Origin: Qipengyuania_C sp046254955
Lineage (GTDB): Bacteria > Pseudomonadota > Alphaproteobacteria > Sphingomonadales > Sphingomonadaceae
NCBI RefSeq assembly: GCF_046254955.1
Contig: NZ_JBJXRG010000001.1
Coordinates: 620,001-684,000, forward strand
Direction: 5' to 3'
DNA length: 64,000 nucleotides
Of the stretch, positions 17,050 through 25,055 are shown piece after piece (within the stretch, counting starts at the first letter, position 1; every line of letters starts with the position of its first letter). The notes below the pieces were generated by a model, which made no database searches, was not told where the DNA came from, and worked only from the letters and a program-made list of their open reading frames with translations. Both the position numbers and the translations under genes were made by a program.

Positions 17050-17658
17050 ATGTTCAAGGCCGATCTGATCGAACGGGCCGCGCATTTCCGCAGCGCCCAG
17101 GATGATCCCGACAGGAAGCTTGCTTCCTGCCCGGCGCTGGTGCTCAACGCAGATTACACTCCCTTATCCTACTATCCGCTCAGCCTGTGGCCCTGGCAAA
17201 CCGCCATCAAGGCCATCTTCCTCGACCGGGTCACGGTGGTCGAGTCGTACGATCGCGAGGTGCATTCGCCTTCGCTCGATCTCAAGATACCCAGCGTTAT
17301 TGCCCTGCGGCAATATGTGAAGCCAAGCGAGTTTCCTGCGTTCACTCGGTTCAACCTCTTCCTGCGCGATCGCTTCACGTGCCAATACTGCGGCAGTCCG
17401 CACAACCTGACCTTCGATCACGTCATCCCCCGCCGGATGGGCGGCAAGACGACTTGGGAGAACATCGCTTCGGCTTGCGCGCCTTGCAACATGAAGAAAG
17501 GCGGTCGCACGCCCGATCAGGCCGGGATGCAGCTGGCTACGCAACCTATCCGGCCGACGCATTGGCAGTTGCAACAATATGGCAAGCAGTTCCCGCCCAA
17601 TTACCTGCACGAAACATGGCGGGACTGGCTCTATTGGGAAATCGAACTGGAAGAGTGA
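17050..17658 (+). CDS. HNH endonuclease family protein
   Basis: 202 aa protein with an HNH nuclease fold in the middle to C-terminal part. The zinc-binding CxxC pair FTCQYCG precedes the catalytic motif LTFDHVIPRRMGG, followed by a second pair in CAPCNMKKGG. The N-terminal half (about residues 25-90, ALVLNADYTPLSYYPL) is conserved in a widespread alphaproteobacterial group that is chromosomally encoded and not tied to phage or restriction genes. Substrate is unknown; an RNA or DNA repair role is possible. The ATG at 17050 is preceded by GGAGGG at a suitable distance, so it is preferred over the longer frame from 17014. Confidence 0.82.
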   Translation: MFKADLIERAAHFRSAQDDPDRKLASCPALVLNADYTPLSYYPLSLWPWQTAIKAIFLDRVTVVESYDREVHSPSLDLKIPSVIALRQYVKPSEFPAFTRFNLFLRDRFTCQYCGSPHNLTFDHVIPRRMGGKTTWENIASACAPCNMKKGGRTPDQAGMQLATQPIRPTHWQLQQYGKQFPPNYLHETWRDWLYWEIELEE

Positions 17659-17662
17659 GCGA

Positions 17663-18079
17663 TTAGCCCTCGATCACCCGGGTGGCCGGATGATGCTTGT
17701 CCAGATGCTTCTTGATGATCCGCAAGTTGCGCGTGTTCGAACGGAACATGAGGTCGAAGGCGTCGCCGGCTATGGGGATTGCTCCGATCGCTGAATCGAA
17801 CGCGATGTTCCCTGCCATGCGCCATAGCTTCCACTTGGGAATGCCCAAGTTGCGCGCTTCCCAAACAATATAGGCACCCATCGCGGCGGTGATGACATCT
17901 CCGACAACCGGCACAAGACCGATGATAGAGTCGAGCCCTATCGGATAGTTCACGCCGGGAATGCGAAAGCTGCGCTCGAGGATATGTTCCATGCTCTCGA
18001 TGCGCTTGCGGATCGATGCAGGATCTGTCCCGGTGGGTAGTTCCAGACCTATCGGACGGGGTTTTGCGCTGTCATCCAT
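17663..18079 (-). CDS. DUF4112 membrane protein
   Basis: 138 aa protein with two moderately hydrophobic segments (IGLVPVVGDVITAAMGAYIV and AFDSAIGAIPIAGDAFDLMF) each carrying the repeated I-P-x-x-GD signature of DUF4112. This internal repeat suggests a duplicated hairpin in or on the membrane. Function is unknown. It lies 18 bp downstream of the peptide-binding lipoprotein gene on the same strand, so they may be co-transcribed. Confidence 0.8.
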   Translation of the reverse strand: MDDSAKPRPIGLELPTGTDPASIRKRIESMEHILERSFRIPGVNYPIGLDSIIGLVPVVGDVITAAMGAYIVWEARNLGIPKWKLWRMAGNIAFDSAIGAIPIAGDAFDLMFRSNTRNLRIIKKHLDKHHPATRVIEG

Positions 18080-18097
18080 TGCGCTCTCCTTTGGCTC

Positions 18098-19561
18098 TCA
18101 GATGGTGTCAGATGCGAGGGAGAACAAGGGATGGATGGCCCAGGCGTTCTCGTTGAAACCATCGACGCCGGCACGAACCAGCGACCACCGGATCGGCGCC
18201 CCGAAGGGAATGTAGAAATTTGCGGCGGTGAGCTGGCGCTCCGCTTCGGCCATCAACTCCGTGTAGAGCGTTGGATCGGTTGCGCGAATCGCTTCCGCTA
18301 CAAGCCTGTCTGCTTCGGGAGAACATAACCCGTCGGTAAGAGTGCAATGGAACTGGTTCAGGAACCATCGGGCAGCACCGTAACGCGCTGTTCGGTCCTT
18401 CAATGTGAGGTCAGCGCGCGCGCTTCCGGTCGCCAGCGTGAGACCAATTCCAACCTCGCGGTACATTGCCGACAACCTTCGAAACAATCGGCCTGAGCCG
18501 GGTCCCTCAGGAAGGGCAATCGAAAGCGAAACCTCGCCTTCGTCATTCGCGCGAAGCCAAGAATTCACTCGCTGTCGCGCGATGGCCCGTCGTTGCTCGA
18601 TCGACAAATCGCTCCACCGTTCGCCGACCAGGCCGGAATCACCATTAAGGTCCGGTGCAACGATCCGGGTGGTCGAAGTCCACCCGCCTATGTTGAAAGG
18701 TTCCATCAGAACCTCGCGGTCCACCGCCAATGAAAGCGCTTCGCGGTTTGCTGCTTCGGAGAGGAATCCTGCGTCGCTCTGCACGGTGAGCCCGAAGAGG
18801 CCTAGCGCGGCTTCCAGCCTTACGGTCCCGCGGGACAGTGCGCCGATATCAGCATAAGGCAGCGTCGACAGCTTCCCATTGAGGACCACCTCCACTTCGT
18901 TGCGAGAAAACGACTGGTTGGCCGCGCGCGCATCCATCGCTTTGACTCGCAGTGCCCTGAACTCGTCCTGCCAGTCCTCCTTGCGCGGCAACCCACGGGC
19001 TTCGGGCGACATCACTTCGAGCGACGCGATATCGTCGGTTTGCACAAGCTGCATCGGGCCGGTTCCGACTCCATCGCGTTGAAGTCCCAGTTCGGGCTGG
19101 GCGAGCAGCTGGAGGAAATCGGGCATCGCGCTGGTGAGACGTATCTCCACCACCCTCCCGGTCATGGCTCGGATTTCGGAGACCTTGGCGAGGTCCAGCC
19201 CAAGCGAGGTTCCGCTGAGCGCCCGTAAATTGTTTCTCAGCGCTTGCCTGACGTTCTCGCCGGTGATCGGAGTGCCATCGGGCCAATTGCTATCGCGCAA
19301 TCTAAAAATGTAGCTGGCTCCGTCATCGGTCACGATCCAGCGTTCGGCGATAGCCGGAGTGATCCGGCCGGATCCATCCAGAGCAACAAGGCCTTCGGAA
19401 GTGGCGGCGCGTACATGCTGGGCACTCGTTGGGAGGCGCAATCCTTCTGCGAAAAGGTCGTCGGTTTCTCCGATGAAGGCTACGTCGATTATACCGTCGT
19501 CTGACGGTGAGCCGCAGCCCGCAAGCGAAAGGGCCGCAATAAGAAATACCAAGAATCGCAT
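18098..19561 (-). CDS. Peptide/nickel-type ABC transporter substrate-binding lipoprotein
   Basis: 487 aa family 5 extracellular solute-binding protein, related to OppA, DppA and NikA. The signal peptide MRFLVFLIAALSLAGC ends in a lipobox (LAGC), so it is probably an inner- or outer-membrane-anchored lipoprotein. The core shows the family pattern around LVALDGSGRITPAIAERWIV and SYIFRLRDSNWPDGTPITG. The start at 19561 is used because it gives a standard lipoprotein signal. No permease or ATPase genes are adjacent, so its transporter partner is elsewhere or absent. Confidence 0.82.
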   Translation of the reverse strand: MRFLVFLIAALSLAGCGSPSDDGIIDVAFIGETDDLFAEGLRLPTSAQHVRAATSEGLVALDGSGRITPAIAERWIVTDDGASYIFRLRDSNWPDGTPITGENVRQALRNNLRALSGTSLGLDLAKVSEIRAMTGRVVEIRLTSAMPDFLQLLAQPELGLQRDGVGTGPMQLVQTDDIASLEVMSPEARGLPRKEDWQDEFRALRVKAMDARAANQSFSRNEVEVVLNGKLSTLPYADIGALSRGTVRLEAALGLFGLTVQSDAGFLSEAANREALSLAVDREVLMEPFNIGGWTSTTRIVAPDLNGDSGLVGERWSDLSIEQRRAIARQRVNSWLRANDEGEVSLSIALPEGPGSGRLFRRLSAMYREVGIGLTLATGSARADLTLKDRTARYGAARWFLNQFHCTLTDGLCSPEADRLVAEAIRATDPTLYTELMAEAERQLTAANFYIPFGAPIRWSLVRAGVDGFNENAWAIHPLFSLASDTI

Positions 19562-19614
19562 ACCCGGTGCCGTTAGCACCTTGGCGGCTTGCGGTCAGCG
19601 AATAGTATTGTTGT

Positions 19615-20025
19615 TCAGTGGAGGCGCGTTTCCGAGCGGCGATCGAGCGACACGCCCGCTGTATCCGGATTGCCGTCGTCGAAATCGTTCGGCCCTTCGC
19701 CGTAAACATCGGTGGGATTAATGTCCTGCGCAAACGCGACACCGAAACGGGAGCCTTGCGTCCACGCAACAGTCCCTGCAACTTGTCCCAGGTTTGGCAT
19801 CCGGATGTTGATCTGGGATCCGCGATCGACTTCGACTGCACCCTCGCCCATCATGCCGCCGGCCGACAGGTTGCGCACCCGGATCTGATGGACGCCGTCG
19901 TGCCCAGCGACCGAAACTTCGGCCATCAGGAAACGGTCGTGCCGCCTTGGATCATGGTTGTCGAGCGCCGACATTTCTGCACATCCCCCTGCTTGGGCCG
20001 CCATCGGCAGCCGTGACCGATTCAT
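19615..20025 (-). CDS. PilZ-domain protein
   Basis: 136 aa protein with a PilZ-like c-di-GMP-binding domain at about residues 26-105. The first motif is RRHDRF (RxxxR-type) and the second VRNLSAGGMM (D/NxSxxG-type), followed by the beta-barrel stretch VDRGSQINIRMPNLG. The tail from about 108 is acidic and disordered. A start further in at MSALDN (residue 18) is also possible. It would act as a cytoplasmic c-di-GMP sensor; partners cannot be inferred. Confidence 0.75.
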   Translation of the reverse strand: MNRSRLPMAAQAGGCAEMSALDNHDPRRHDRFLMAEVSVAGHDGVHQIRVRNLSAGGMMGEGAVEVDRGSQINIRMPNLGQVAGTVAWTQGSRFGVAFAQDINPTDVYGEGPNDFDDGNPDTAGVSLDRRSETRLH

Positions 20026-20117
20026 TCATCAGCCGCAGTTTTTACGCCTACAGGCATAAGGTAACCAAAGCTTTAAGGATGGTATCGCGCGGCTAGCAAA
20101 GGCGGACGCGGCAATCC

Positions 20118-20576
20118 TTAATCGTCGCGGGAGATTTTTTCGCGGCGCTCGTGCGCTTCCTGCGCCTCGACCGTCATGGTGGCAACTGGCCGCGCGATAA
20201 GTCGCTTGATGCCAATCGGCTCGCCGGAGACTTCGCAATAGCCATACTCATCGGCATCCAGCCGGCGCAGCGCGGAATCGATTTTCGAAATCAGCTTACG
20301 CTGACGATCACGAGTACGCAGCTCGATGCTCCAATCGGTCTCGCTTGATGCCCGATCATTGAGGTCAGGCTCACGGATCGGACCATCCTTGAGCGATTGC
20401 AGGGTCGTATCCGCAGAGGCATGGATTGAACGTTTCCATTCGGTCAGCAGCTTGCGGAAGTATTCCTTCTGCTGCTCGCTCATATACTCTTCGTCATCGC
20501 CAGGGACGTAATCCGTATCCAGCGAGCGCTTGGCCTCTTTCAGGATATCGATGTCTTGAGTCGCCAACGTGGCCAT
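20118..20576 (-). CDS. dksA: RNA polymerase-binding transcription factor DksA
   Basis: 152 aa DksA, which enters the RNA polymerase secondary channel and works with ppGpp in the stringent response. The coiled-coil part carries the acidic tip (about residues 85-105, NDRASSETDWSIE) and the C-terminal globular part is YGYCEVSGEPIGIKRL. Only one cysteine of the four zinc ligands of the E. coli protein is kept; the others are replaced by Ser, Thr and Ala. This reduced finger is common in alphaproteobacterial DksA. The gene is monocistronic by spacing. Confidence 0.9.
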   Translation of the reverse strand: MATLATQDIDILKEAKRSLDTDYVPGDDEEYMSEQQKEYFRKLLTEWKRSIHASADTTLQSLKDGPIREPDLNDRASSETDWSIELRTRDRQRKLISKIDSALRRLDADEYGYCEVSGEPIGIKRLIARPVATMTVEAQEAHERREKISRDD

Positions 20577-20786
20577 CAGCTATTTAGGTCCTCACACTAG
20601 AGTTGCAGGTCAATGTTCGTCCTGCCGGTCCGGCTTTTGCCGGCACCATGATGCCTCGATCTGGCGGGCCTATAAGCGGGCGACCGAGAGTCTACAAGCT
20701 GCAATCCGATCCTTGCCTGTTCGCCACCCAATAGGCGGCCAGACATTAAGCTTTTCCGAATGACACATGAGAAGTTCCAAAGGTTT

Positions 20787-20804
20787 CCGCGAAAATATTC
20801 GCGG
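20787..20804. promoter_or_regulatory. Inverted repeat upstream of the Sel1 gene
   Basis: CCGCGAA and TTCGCGG flank the 4-nt spacer AATA, a perfect 7-bp inverted repeat. It is about 90 bp upstream of the Sel1 start and only 5 bp from the CtrA-like box. It could be a repressor site or a small hairpin. Confidence 0.3.
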
Positions 20805-20809
20805 CATCG

Positions 20810-20826
20810 TTAACCATTTGTTGACC
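20810..20826 (+). promoter_or_regulatory. CtrA-like binding site
   Basis: TTAACCATTTGTTGACC reads as TTAA-N7-TTGAC, one mismatch from the alphaproteobacterial CtrA consensus TTAA-N7-TTAAC. It lies about 65-80 bp upstream of the Sel1 gene, a usual place for activation. Single matches of this kind also occur by chance. Confidence 0.3.
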
Positions 20827-20890
20827 ATGTTGCGGCGACACCGGGGTCAAGGTTGGCGGGGGGCCAATCACAACATGGGGGGCCACGGAG

Positions 20891-21220
20891 ATGGAACTCA
20901 GCAATATTGCCGACCAGGCGCAGGCCATCGGCACAACGGAAGCAGACGATCTAGCCATCGCCGGCTTCATTACCGAAGCGGCCCATGGCTGCATTGAATC
21001 TCTTTTCAATCTGGGCGTGGCCTATTCCACTGGCAGCCAAGGCGTGACCTGCGATCTGATCGAAGCGCACAAGTGGTTCAATCTGGCCGCAGCCAAGGGT
21101 CATGAAGAAGCGGCCTGGTGCCGCGCCGATATTTCGGATGAGATGACCGCTCGCGAAATCGCCGAAGCCCAGCGCATGGCGAGAGAATGGCTGGTTGCAG
21201 GCGCGCGCAAGGCTGCCTGA
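20891..21220 (+). CDS. Sel1-repeat protein
   Basis: 109 aa protein with about two Sel1-like (TPR-related) helical repeats: AAHGCIESLFNLGVAYSTG and DLIEAHKWFNLAAAKGHEEA, the latter being the canonical Sel1 signature. There is no signal peptide. Sel1 repeats are protein-interaction scaffolds; this short form is common in sphingomonads and rhizobia, with unknown partner. Upstream elements hint at cell-cycle (CtrA) control. It is convergent with the FemAB-like gene. Confidence 0.78.
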   Translation: MELSNIADQAQAIGTTEADDLAIAGFITEAAHGCIESLFNLGVAYSTGSQGVTCDLIEAHKWFNLAAAKGHEEAAWCRADISDEMTAREIAEAQRMAREWLVAGARKAA

Positions 21221-21236
21221 TCAAATAGCGGCGGGA

Positions 21237-22376
21237 TTAGCTACCCTGCTTGAACGGGGTTCGCTCGCCGAGAAACAGCTTGTCGGTGGCCACACCTTGC
21301 CGTTCGCGCCGCAGGAAATCGGCAATCGCCTCGCGAAATCCGGAATCAGCCAGCCAGTGCGCTGAAACGGTTTCGACAGGCTCATAGCCACGTGCCAGCT
21401 TGTGCCCGCCTTGGGCACCGGCCTCCACTCTGGAGATGCCGAACTCGATCGCCAAGTCGATAGCCTGATAATAACATAGCTCGAAATGCAGGAAGCGCTT
21501 GTCATAGCTGCATCCCCAATAGCGCCCGTAGATCGCTTCCGGTCCAACAAAATTCAGCGCGCCCGCGATTGGTTGATCATCGTAGAATGCCAGGATCAGC
21601 AAGACCTGATCGCCCATCCGCTCGCCCAAAAGGTCGAAAGCCTCCCGCGTTAGATATGGAGAGCCCCATTTTCGCGCGCCGGTATCCTGGTAGAAAATCC
21701 AGAACGCATCCCAATGCTCTGGCTTGATATCCAGGCCGCGAAGCTGCCGGATTTCGACGCCTTCCTGTGCTCGCTTCCGTTCCTTGCGGATTGCTTTTCG
21801 CTTGCGCGAGGACAGATCGTCCAGAAAGCCGTCAAAACTAGCATAGCCGCGGTTTTTCCAGTGGAATTGGATATCGTGGCGGAGGAGCCAGTCGTTGTCT
21901 TCAAACATGGCGTGCTGGGACGGATCAATGAAGGTTGCGTGGGCGGAAGAAAATCCGTTCTGCACTGCAACGCGCTCTGCAGCGCGCAGGAGCGGCGCAG
22001 CGTAAACAGGGTCACTCAACAATAGTCGCGGGCCTGTCGCTGGCGTGAACGGCGGGGCGATTTGTAGCTTGGGGTAGTAGCTGCCTCCGGCCCTGTGCCA
22101 CGCATCGGCCCAGCTGTGATCGAATACATACTCGCCCTGGCTGTGGACCTTGGCGTAGTTGGGCATCGCAGCAAGTAGCCTGCCTTCATCATCTTCAAGC
22201 GAAATCGGTGCCGGAGTCCAGCCGCTGCCAGAGCCAACACTTCCGGATTCCTCCAAGGCGGTCAAGAAAGCGTGACTAACAAAGGGATTGCCGCCCGGAT
22301 TGAGCGCATCCCATTGTCGAGCGGTGAAATCACTCACACCGCTGGACACGCGCGCGACCAGCTCGGCCTGTGTCAT
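21237..22376 (-). CDS. GNAT-fold FemAB-like protein (DUF482)
   Basis: 379 aa protein of the DUF482/PF04339 family, a double-GNAT acyltransferase-like fold related to FemAB peptidyltransferases. Typical sequence is seen in NPFVSHAFLTALEESGSV near the N-terminus and GAQGGHKLARGYEPVETVSAHW near the C-terminus. Members are cytoplasmic and presumed to transfer acyl or aminoacyl groups, but no substrate is established. It precedes the DUF3572-HAD-RidA-GDPD run on the same strand as its downstream neighbour, 13 bp after the GDPD stop. Confidence 0.85.
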   Translation of the reverse strand: MTQAELVARVSSGVSDFTARQWDALNPGGNPFVSHAFLTALEESGSVGSGSGWTPAPISLEDDEGRLLAAMPNYAKVHSQGEYVFDHSWADAWHRAGGSYYPKLQIAPPFTPATGPRLLLSDPVYAAPLLRAAERVAVQNGFSSAHATFIDPSQHAMFEDNDWLLRHDIQFHWKNRGYASFDGFLDDLSSRKRKAIRKERKRAQEGVEIRQLRGLDIKPEHWDAFWIFYQDTGARKWGSPYLTREAFDLLGERMGDQVLLILAFYDDQPIAGALNFVGPEAIYGRYWGCSYDKRFLHFELCYYQAIDLAIEFGISRVEAGAQGGHKLARGYEPVETVSAHWLADSGFREAIADFLRRERQGVATDKLFLGERTPFKQGS

Positions 22377-22389
22377 GCGAACATTCCGC

Positions 22390-23175
22390 TCATGCCGTTA
22401 TCTTAGGGATACCATCCGCTTCCGCAATCGGAGCATCGGCAAAGCGGTTCGCCTTTTCGAGCAATTGCTGGCTGCTGACGGTCCAGGTTAGAATGGGCAA
22501 GCCGCTGTGACGCAAATCGCTCACCATCGGGCTCGGCAAGGCAGCAATGTGATAGGCTAGGAACTCAGGCCGGGCGAGCCAAAGCGCCATCTTCCTCTGC
22601 CACGCCTTTTGCGTATGGCCGTGTTCGTCCTCGCGCATCACCAGTCCGGCAAGCGTCTCCGGCGAGTTCTTGCGGAACCAGCGAGCGACACGCGGATCGA
22701 AGCTCATGACCGCATGCAATCCGCCATATGTCTGCAGGCAATCGCGCACCGCCTGGCATGATCTACCGACATCGAAGCGAGGTCTGGACTTTATTTCAAC
22801 AAGGATCGGAACCCTTCCCGCCACTAGAGTGAGAAGGTCGGACAAACGCGAAATGCCAAAATCCTGCCCAAGATAATGCGTTTCAGTCAGCTCTGTTTCG
22901 GTGCGTTCGCCAAAAGACCCTTCCCCTCCCGTCAGCCGCCCGAAATCCCAGTCATGGAACACCATGGCCTTGCCGTCGCTGCTGCGCTGGATATCGCATT
23001 CGATGCCGAAGCCGCGATCAACTGCGGCTTGGAACGCCGGCAAGGTGTTCTCGATCAACCCGTCACCATGCAGCCCGCGATGGGCAAAAGTCCATTGGCT
23101 CAGCCAGCCAGCCCTCTCGCTGTCTGGTTGGCGAGCAAAGACCCGATCAATCGCCTTGAAGAGCAATGATGGCAT
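22390..23175 (-). CDS. Glycerophosphodiester phosphodiesterase
   Basis: 261 aa TIM-barrel phosphodiesterase that hydrolyses glycerophosphodiesters to glycerol-3-phosphate and an alcohol. Catalytic and metal-binding residues are visible in FAHRGLHGDGLIENTLPAF (HR and E), IECDIQRSSDGKAMVFHDW (E-x-D and HD) and VEIKSR. No signal peptide, so it is cytoplasmic. The start at 23175 (MPSLLFKAID) overlaps the RidA stop by 29 bp; the longer frame from 23256 lies inside the RidA gene and is rejected. Confidence 0.9.
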   Translation of the reverse strand: MPSLLFKAIDRVFARQPDSERAGWLSQWTFAHRGLHGDGLIENTLPAFQAAVDRGFGIECDIQRSSDGKAMVFHDWDFGRLTGGEGSFGERTETELTETHYLGQDFGISRLSDLLTLVAGRVPILVEIKSRPRFDVGRSCQAVRDCLQTYGGLHAVMSFDPRVARWFRKNSPETLAGLVMREDEHGHTQKAWQRKMALWLARPEFLAYHIAALPSPMVSDLRHSGLPILTWTVSSQQLLEKANRFADAPIAEADGIPKITA

Positions 23176-23608
23176 CCACTTCGACCGCAGCTCCGAGCGG
23201 AAGCGATGGCACCCCAACCGCTGCGCGCGCATGTTTCCCGGCATCGCCGAAGACATCGACCATCAGATCAGACGCGCCGTTCACGACTTTGGGCTGGTCT
23301 GTAAAGTCCGCGGTCGAATTGACAAATCCGCCCAGCTTCACAACGCGCGCCACGCTGTCGAGCGGGATCAGTGCCGCCTTGAGCTGCGCCAGGATCATCA
23401 GGCCGCAGGCCCGTGCTGCCTCCTGCCCCCTTTCGACCGCGACATCTTCTCCAAGCCTGCCCGTGACCAACTTGCCGTCAATGAAGGGGAGTTGACCCGA
23501 GACATGCACAAGCCCGCCCTGCACTACCACTGGGACGTAGCTTGCCACCGGTGCGGCGGCTTGCGGCAATGTAATACCCAATTCGGCCAGGCGGGCTTCA
23601 ACACTCAT
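23147..23608 (-). CDS. RidA family protein
   Basis: 153 aa member of the RidA/YjgF superfamily. The fold is recognisable in VQGGLVHVSGQLPFIDGK and in the C-terminal SLPLGAAVEVDAIIALQG, which includes the conserved V-E-x-D/E-A region. Archetypal RidA hydrolyses reactive enamine/imine intermediates, but this is the longer Rid subgroup for which activity is uncertain, since the catalytic Arg of RidA is not obvious. It overlaps the HAD gene by 4 bp upstream and the GDPD gene downstream, in one minus-strand operon. Confidence 0.85.
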   Translation of the reverse strand: MSVEARLAELGITLPQAAAPVASYVPVVVQGGLVHVSGQLPFIDGKLVTGRLGEDVAVERGQEAARACGLMILAQLKAALIPLDSVARVVKLGGFVNSTADFTDQPKVVNGASDLMVDVFGDAGKHARAAVGVPSLPLGAAVEVDAIIALQGD

Positions 23609-24237
23609 CTTGCAGAATCCTTTTCCAGTTGCTGAAGGAGCCACGGCAATGCCTCGCTCCATTGATCGATACGTGCATCCGCGTGACCCGATGTGTGTGC
23701 ACAGTCGATATGCGGGGCGATCGATGGCTCGCCGCACAGGTGCAGCGTCGTGATTGCTCCCACTTCCTCGCGGACCGACTTATGGTGCTGCGCCAGATCG
23801 TCGATGAAGATCGCCTTGCTTGGCGAATACTCGTCGATGATCGACTTGAGCGCGGGGCCCTTGGGTCCCTGATTGGTGAATACCCGTGCATTGATCCCGA
23901 CATCGGCCAGCTGTCGACGCCGGCTTTCCTGCCGCTCGTCGTTGAGATTGGTCAAGATTACCACGTCGGCATCTTGCGCGATCCGGTTGATACCTTCGAC
24001 CGCGCCCTCGATCGGGTCCTGACGGTGCATCTGGTGGTCGAAGAATTCACCAAGGAAACGCCAGATATCCTTTTGGCCCAGGGGTTCTCCGTTGTGCTGC
24101 CACCGCATTGCGGTCGCAAAATTGTTTCCCTTCAGGTGGAAATCGACGCCTTCCTTCTCTTCCAGCCACGCGCGGAAATGCGCCACCATTCGCAGCAGCA
24201 CTTCATCGCAATCGGAAATTACCAGCGGTCGGCTCAT
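23605..24237 (-). CDS. HAD-superfamily hydrolase
   Basis: 210 aa haloacid-dehalogenase-type phosphatase. Motif I is VISDCDEV (DxD nucleophile pair at about residues 9-11), motif II is VVILTNLND, and motif IV is KAIFIDDLAQ. An inserted cap domain lies between motifs I and II. The substrate is unknown. The start at 24237 overlaps the DUF3572 stop (ATGA), so translation is likely coupled; the longer frame to 24300 lies within that gene. Confidence 0.85.
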   Translation of the reverse strand: MSRPLVISDCDEVLLRMVAHFRAWLEEKEGVDFHLKGNNFATAMRWQHNGEPLGQKDIWRFLGEFFDHQMHRQDPIEGAVEGINRIAQDADVVILTNLNDERQESRRRQLADVGINARVFTNQGPKGPALKSIIDEYSPSKAIFIDDLAQHHKSVREEVGAITTLHLCGEPSIAPHIDCAHTSGHADARIDQWSEALPWLLQQLEKDSAR

Positions 24238-24518
24238 GCATTGAGCTCCTGCTCTGCGGCCACAATCGCGCCTGGCGAAACGGCTAGCGCTTCGGCACAT
24301 GCCAGCAAATCGGGTTCGTGATTGCCGAGGAATTCCAGTACCGCGCCCTGGACCTGCGCGGTCATGATGCCCTCGCGCAGAGCTTGCGGCGTTAAACCTG
24401 TCAACGAGAGCAGCCTCTCGGCACGATCCTGATCTTCAAGGATCCAGCCCAGCGCGGCGAGCGCCAGTTCGGAAGGCTCAATCGCATCGGCTTCGGGGGA
24501 TTGGGCTTGGGGAAGAAT
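24234..24518 (-). CDS. DUF3572 family protein with an apparent ATT start
   Basis: 94 aa protein. The translated frame contains SELALAALGWILEDQDRAER followed by LLSLTGLTPQALREGI, the pattern of DUF3572, a small alphaproteobacterial family of unknown function. The frame has a stop at 24540 and no ATG, GTG or TTG ahead of the conserved part; the next ATG (codon 52) would remove half of the domain. An ideal Shine-Dalgarno AGGAG (complement of 24526-24530) lies exactly 7 nt before an ATT codon at 24518. ATT start codons are known for infC and pcnB. A CTG two codons earlier is too close to the SD. It overlaps the HAD gene by 4 bp. Confidence 0.75.
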   Translation of the reverse strand: MLPQAQSPEADAIEPSELALAALGWILEDQDRAERLLSLTGLTPQALREGIMTAQVQGAVLEFLGNHEPDLLACAEALAVSPGAIVAAEQELNA

Positions 24519-24570
24519 TGTCAGGCTCCTGCTAACGACTTAATGCAATGCGGCGAAGGGAGCAGACCAA

Positions 24571-24942
24571 GTGGCAAAGAGAGTGCTCGTTGTCGAGGAC
24601 AACGATCTCAATCGCAAATTGTTCTGCGATGTCTTGAAGGCCAGCGGCTTTGAAGTCGAACCGGTTTCTGACGGCGAACAGGCGCTAGATGCGGCGCGGA
24701 GTTTCTCTCCGAACATGATCATCATGGACATCCAGTTGCCGCATATTTCCGGCCTCGATCTGATCACCCAGATTCGAAACGAGCCGACCTTGGCATCCAC
24801 TCCGGTACTCGCTGTCACAGCATATGCCGGCAAGGGCGATGAAGAACGCATTCGCGAAGCGGGCGCAGACAACTACCTCGCGAAACCCGTTTCGATTGGC
24901 CCGTTCATGGCAGCCGTGAGAGCTTTGGTTGACGGTGACTAA
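24571..24942 (+). CDS. divK: DivK-like single-domain response regulator
   Basis: 123 aa stand-alone receiver domain. The acidic pocket VVEDND is at residues 7-12, the phospho-accepting Asp53 in MIIMDIQLP, the Thr/Ser in AVTAYAG and the Lys in YLAKPV. Sequence and length are those of DivK, the cell-cycle regulator that controls the DivJ/PleC kinases and ultimately CtrA in alphaproteobacteria; a general receiver role cannot be ruled out. The start is GTG at 24571, the only suitable start in frame. It is divergent from the DUF3572 gene, with about 50 bp between them. The partner pleD is not downstream here. Confidence 0.82.
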   Translation: MAKRVLVVEDNDLNRKLFCDVLKASGFEVEPVSDGEQALDAARSFSPNMIIMDIQLPHISGLDLITQIRNEPTLASTPVLAVTAYAGKGDEERIREAGADNYLAKPVSIGPFMAAVRALVDGD

Positions 24943-25055
24943 GTCAGCCACCGCCCCGCTTTCGCTTGACAAGCGGGTGTGGAGGCCGCTTTTCCGCCGC
25001 AAAGAGATGGCAGGCACCCGCCAGATCATGCCCTGTATTGGAAAGATGAAACGCT

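Larger units (their letters stand above)
20577..20890. other. Intergenic region between dksA and the Sel1 gene (314 bp)
   Basis: No convincing gene. It presumably contains the dksA promoter (minus strand) and the Sel1-gene promoter (plus strand). The two regulatory-looking elements in it, an inverted repeat and a CtrA-like box, are listed separately. The short open frames here lack ribosome-binding sites and family resemblance. Confidence 0.5.

Noticed and set aside
24966..24994. Promoter for the ACP-spt pair
   Set aside because: TTGACA is present at 24966-24971, but at 17 bp spacing the -10 position reads CTTTTC, so the match is not credible.
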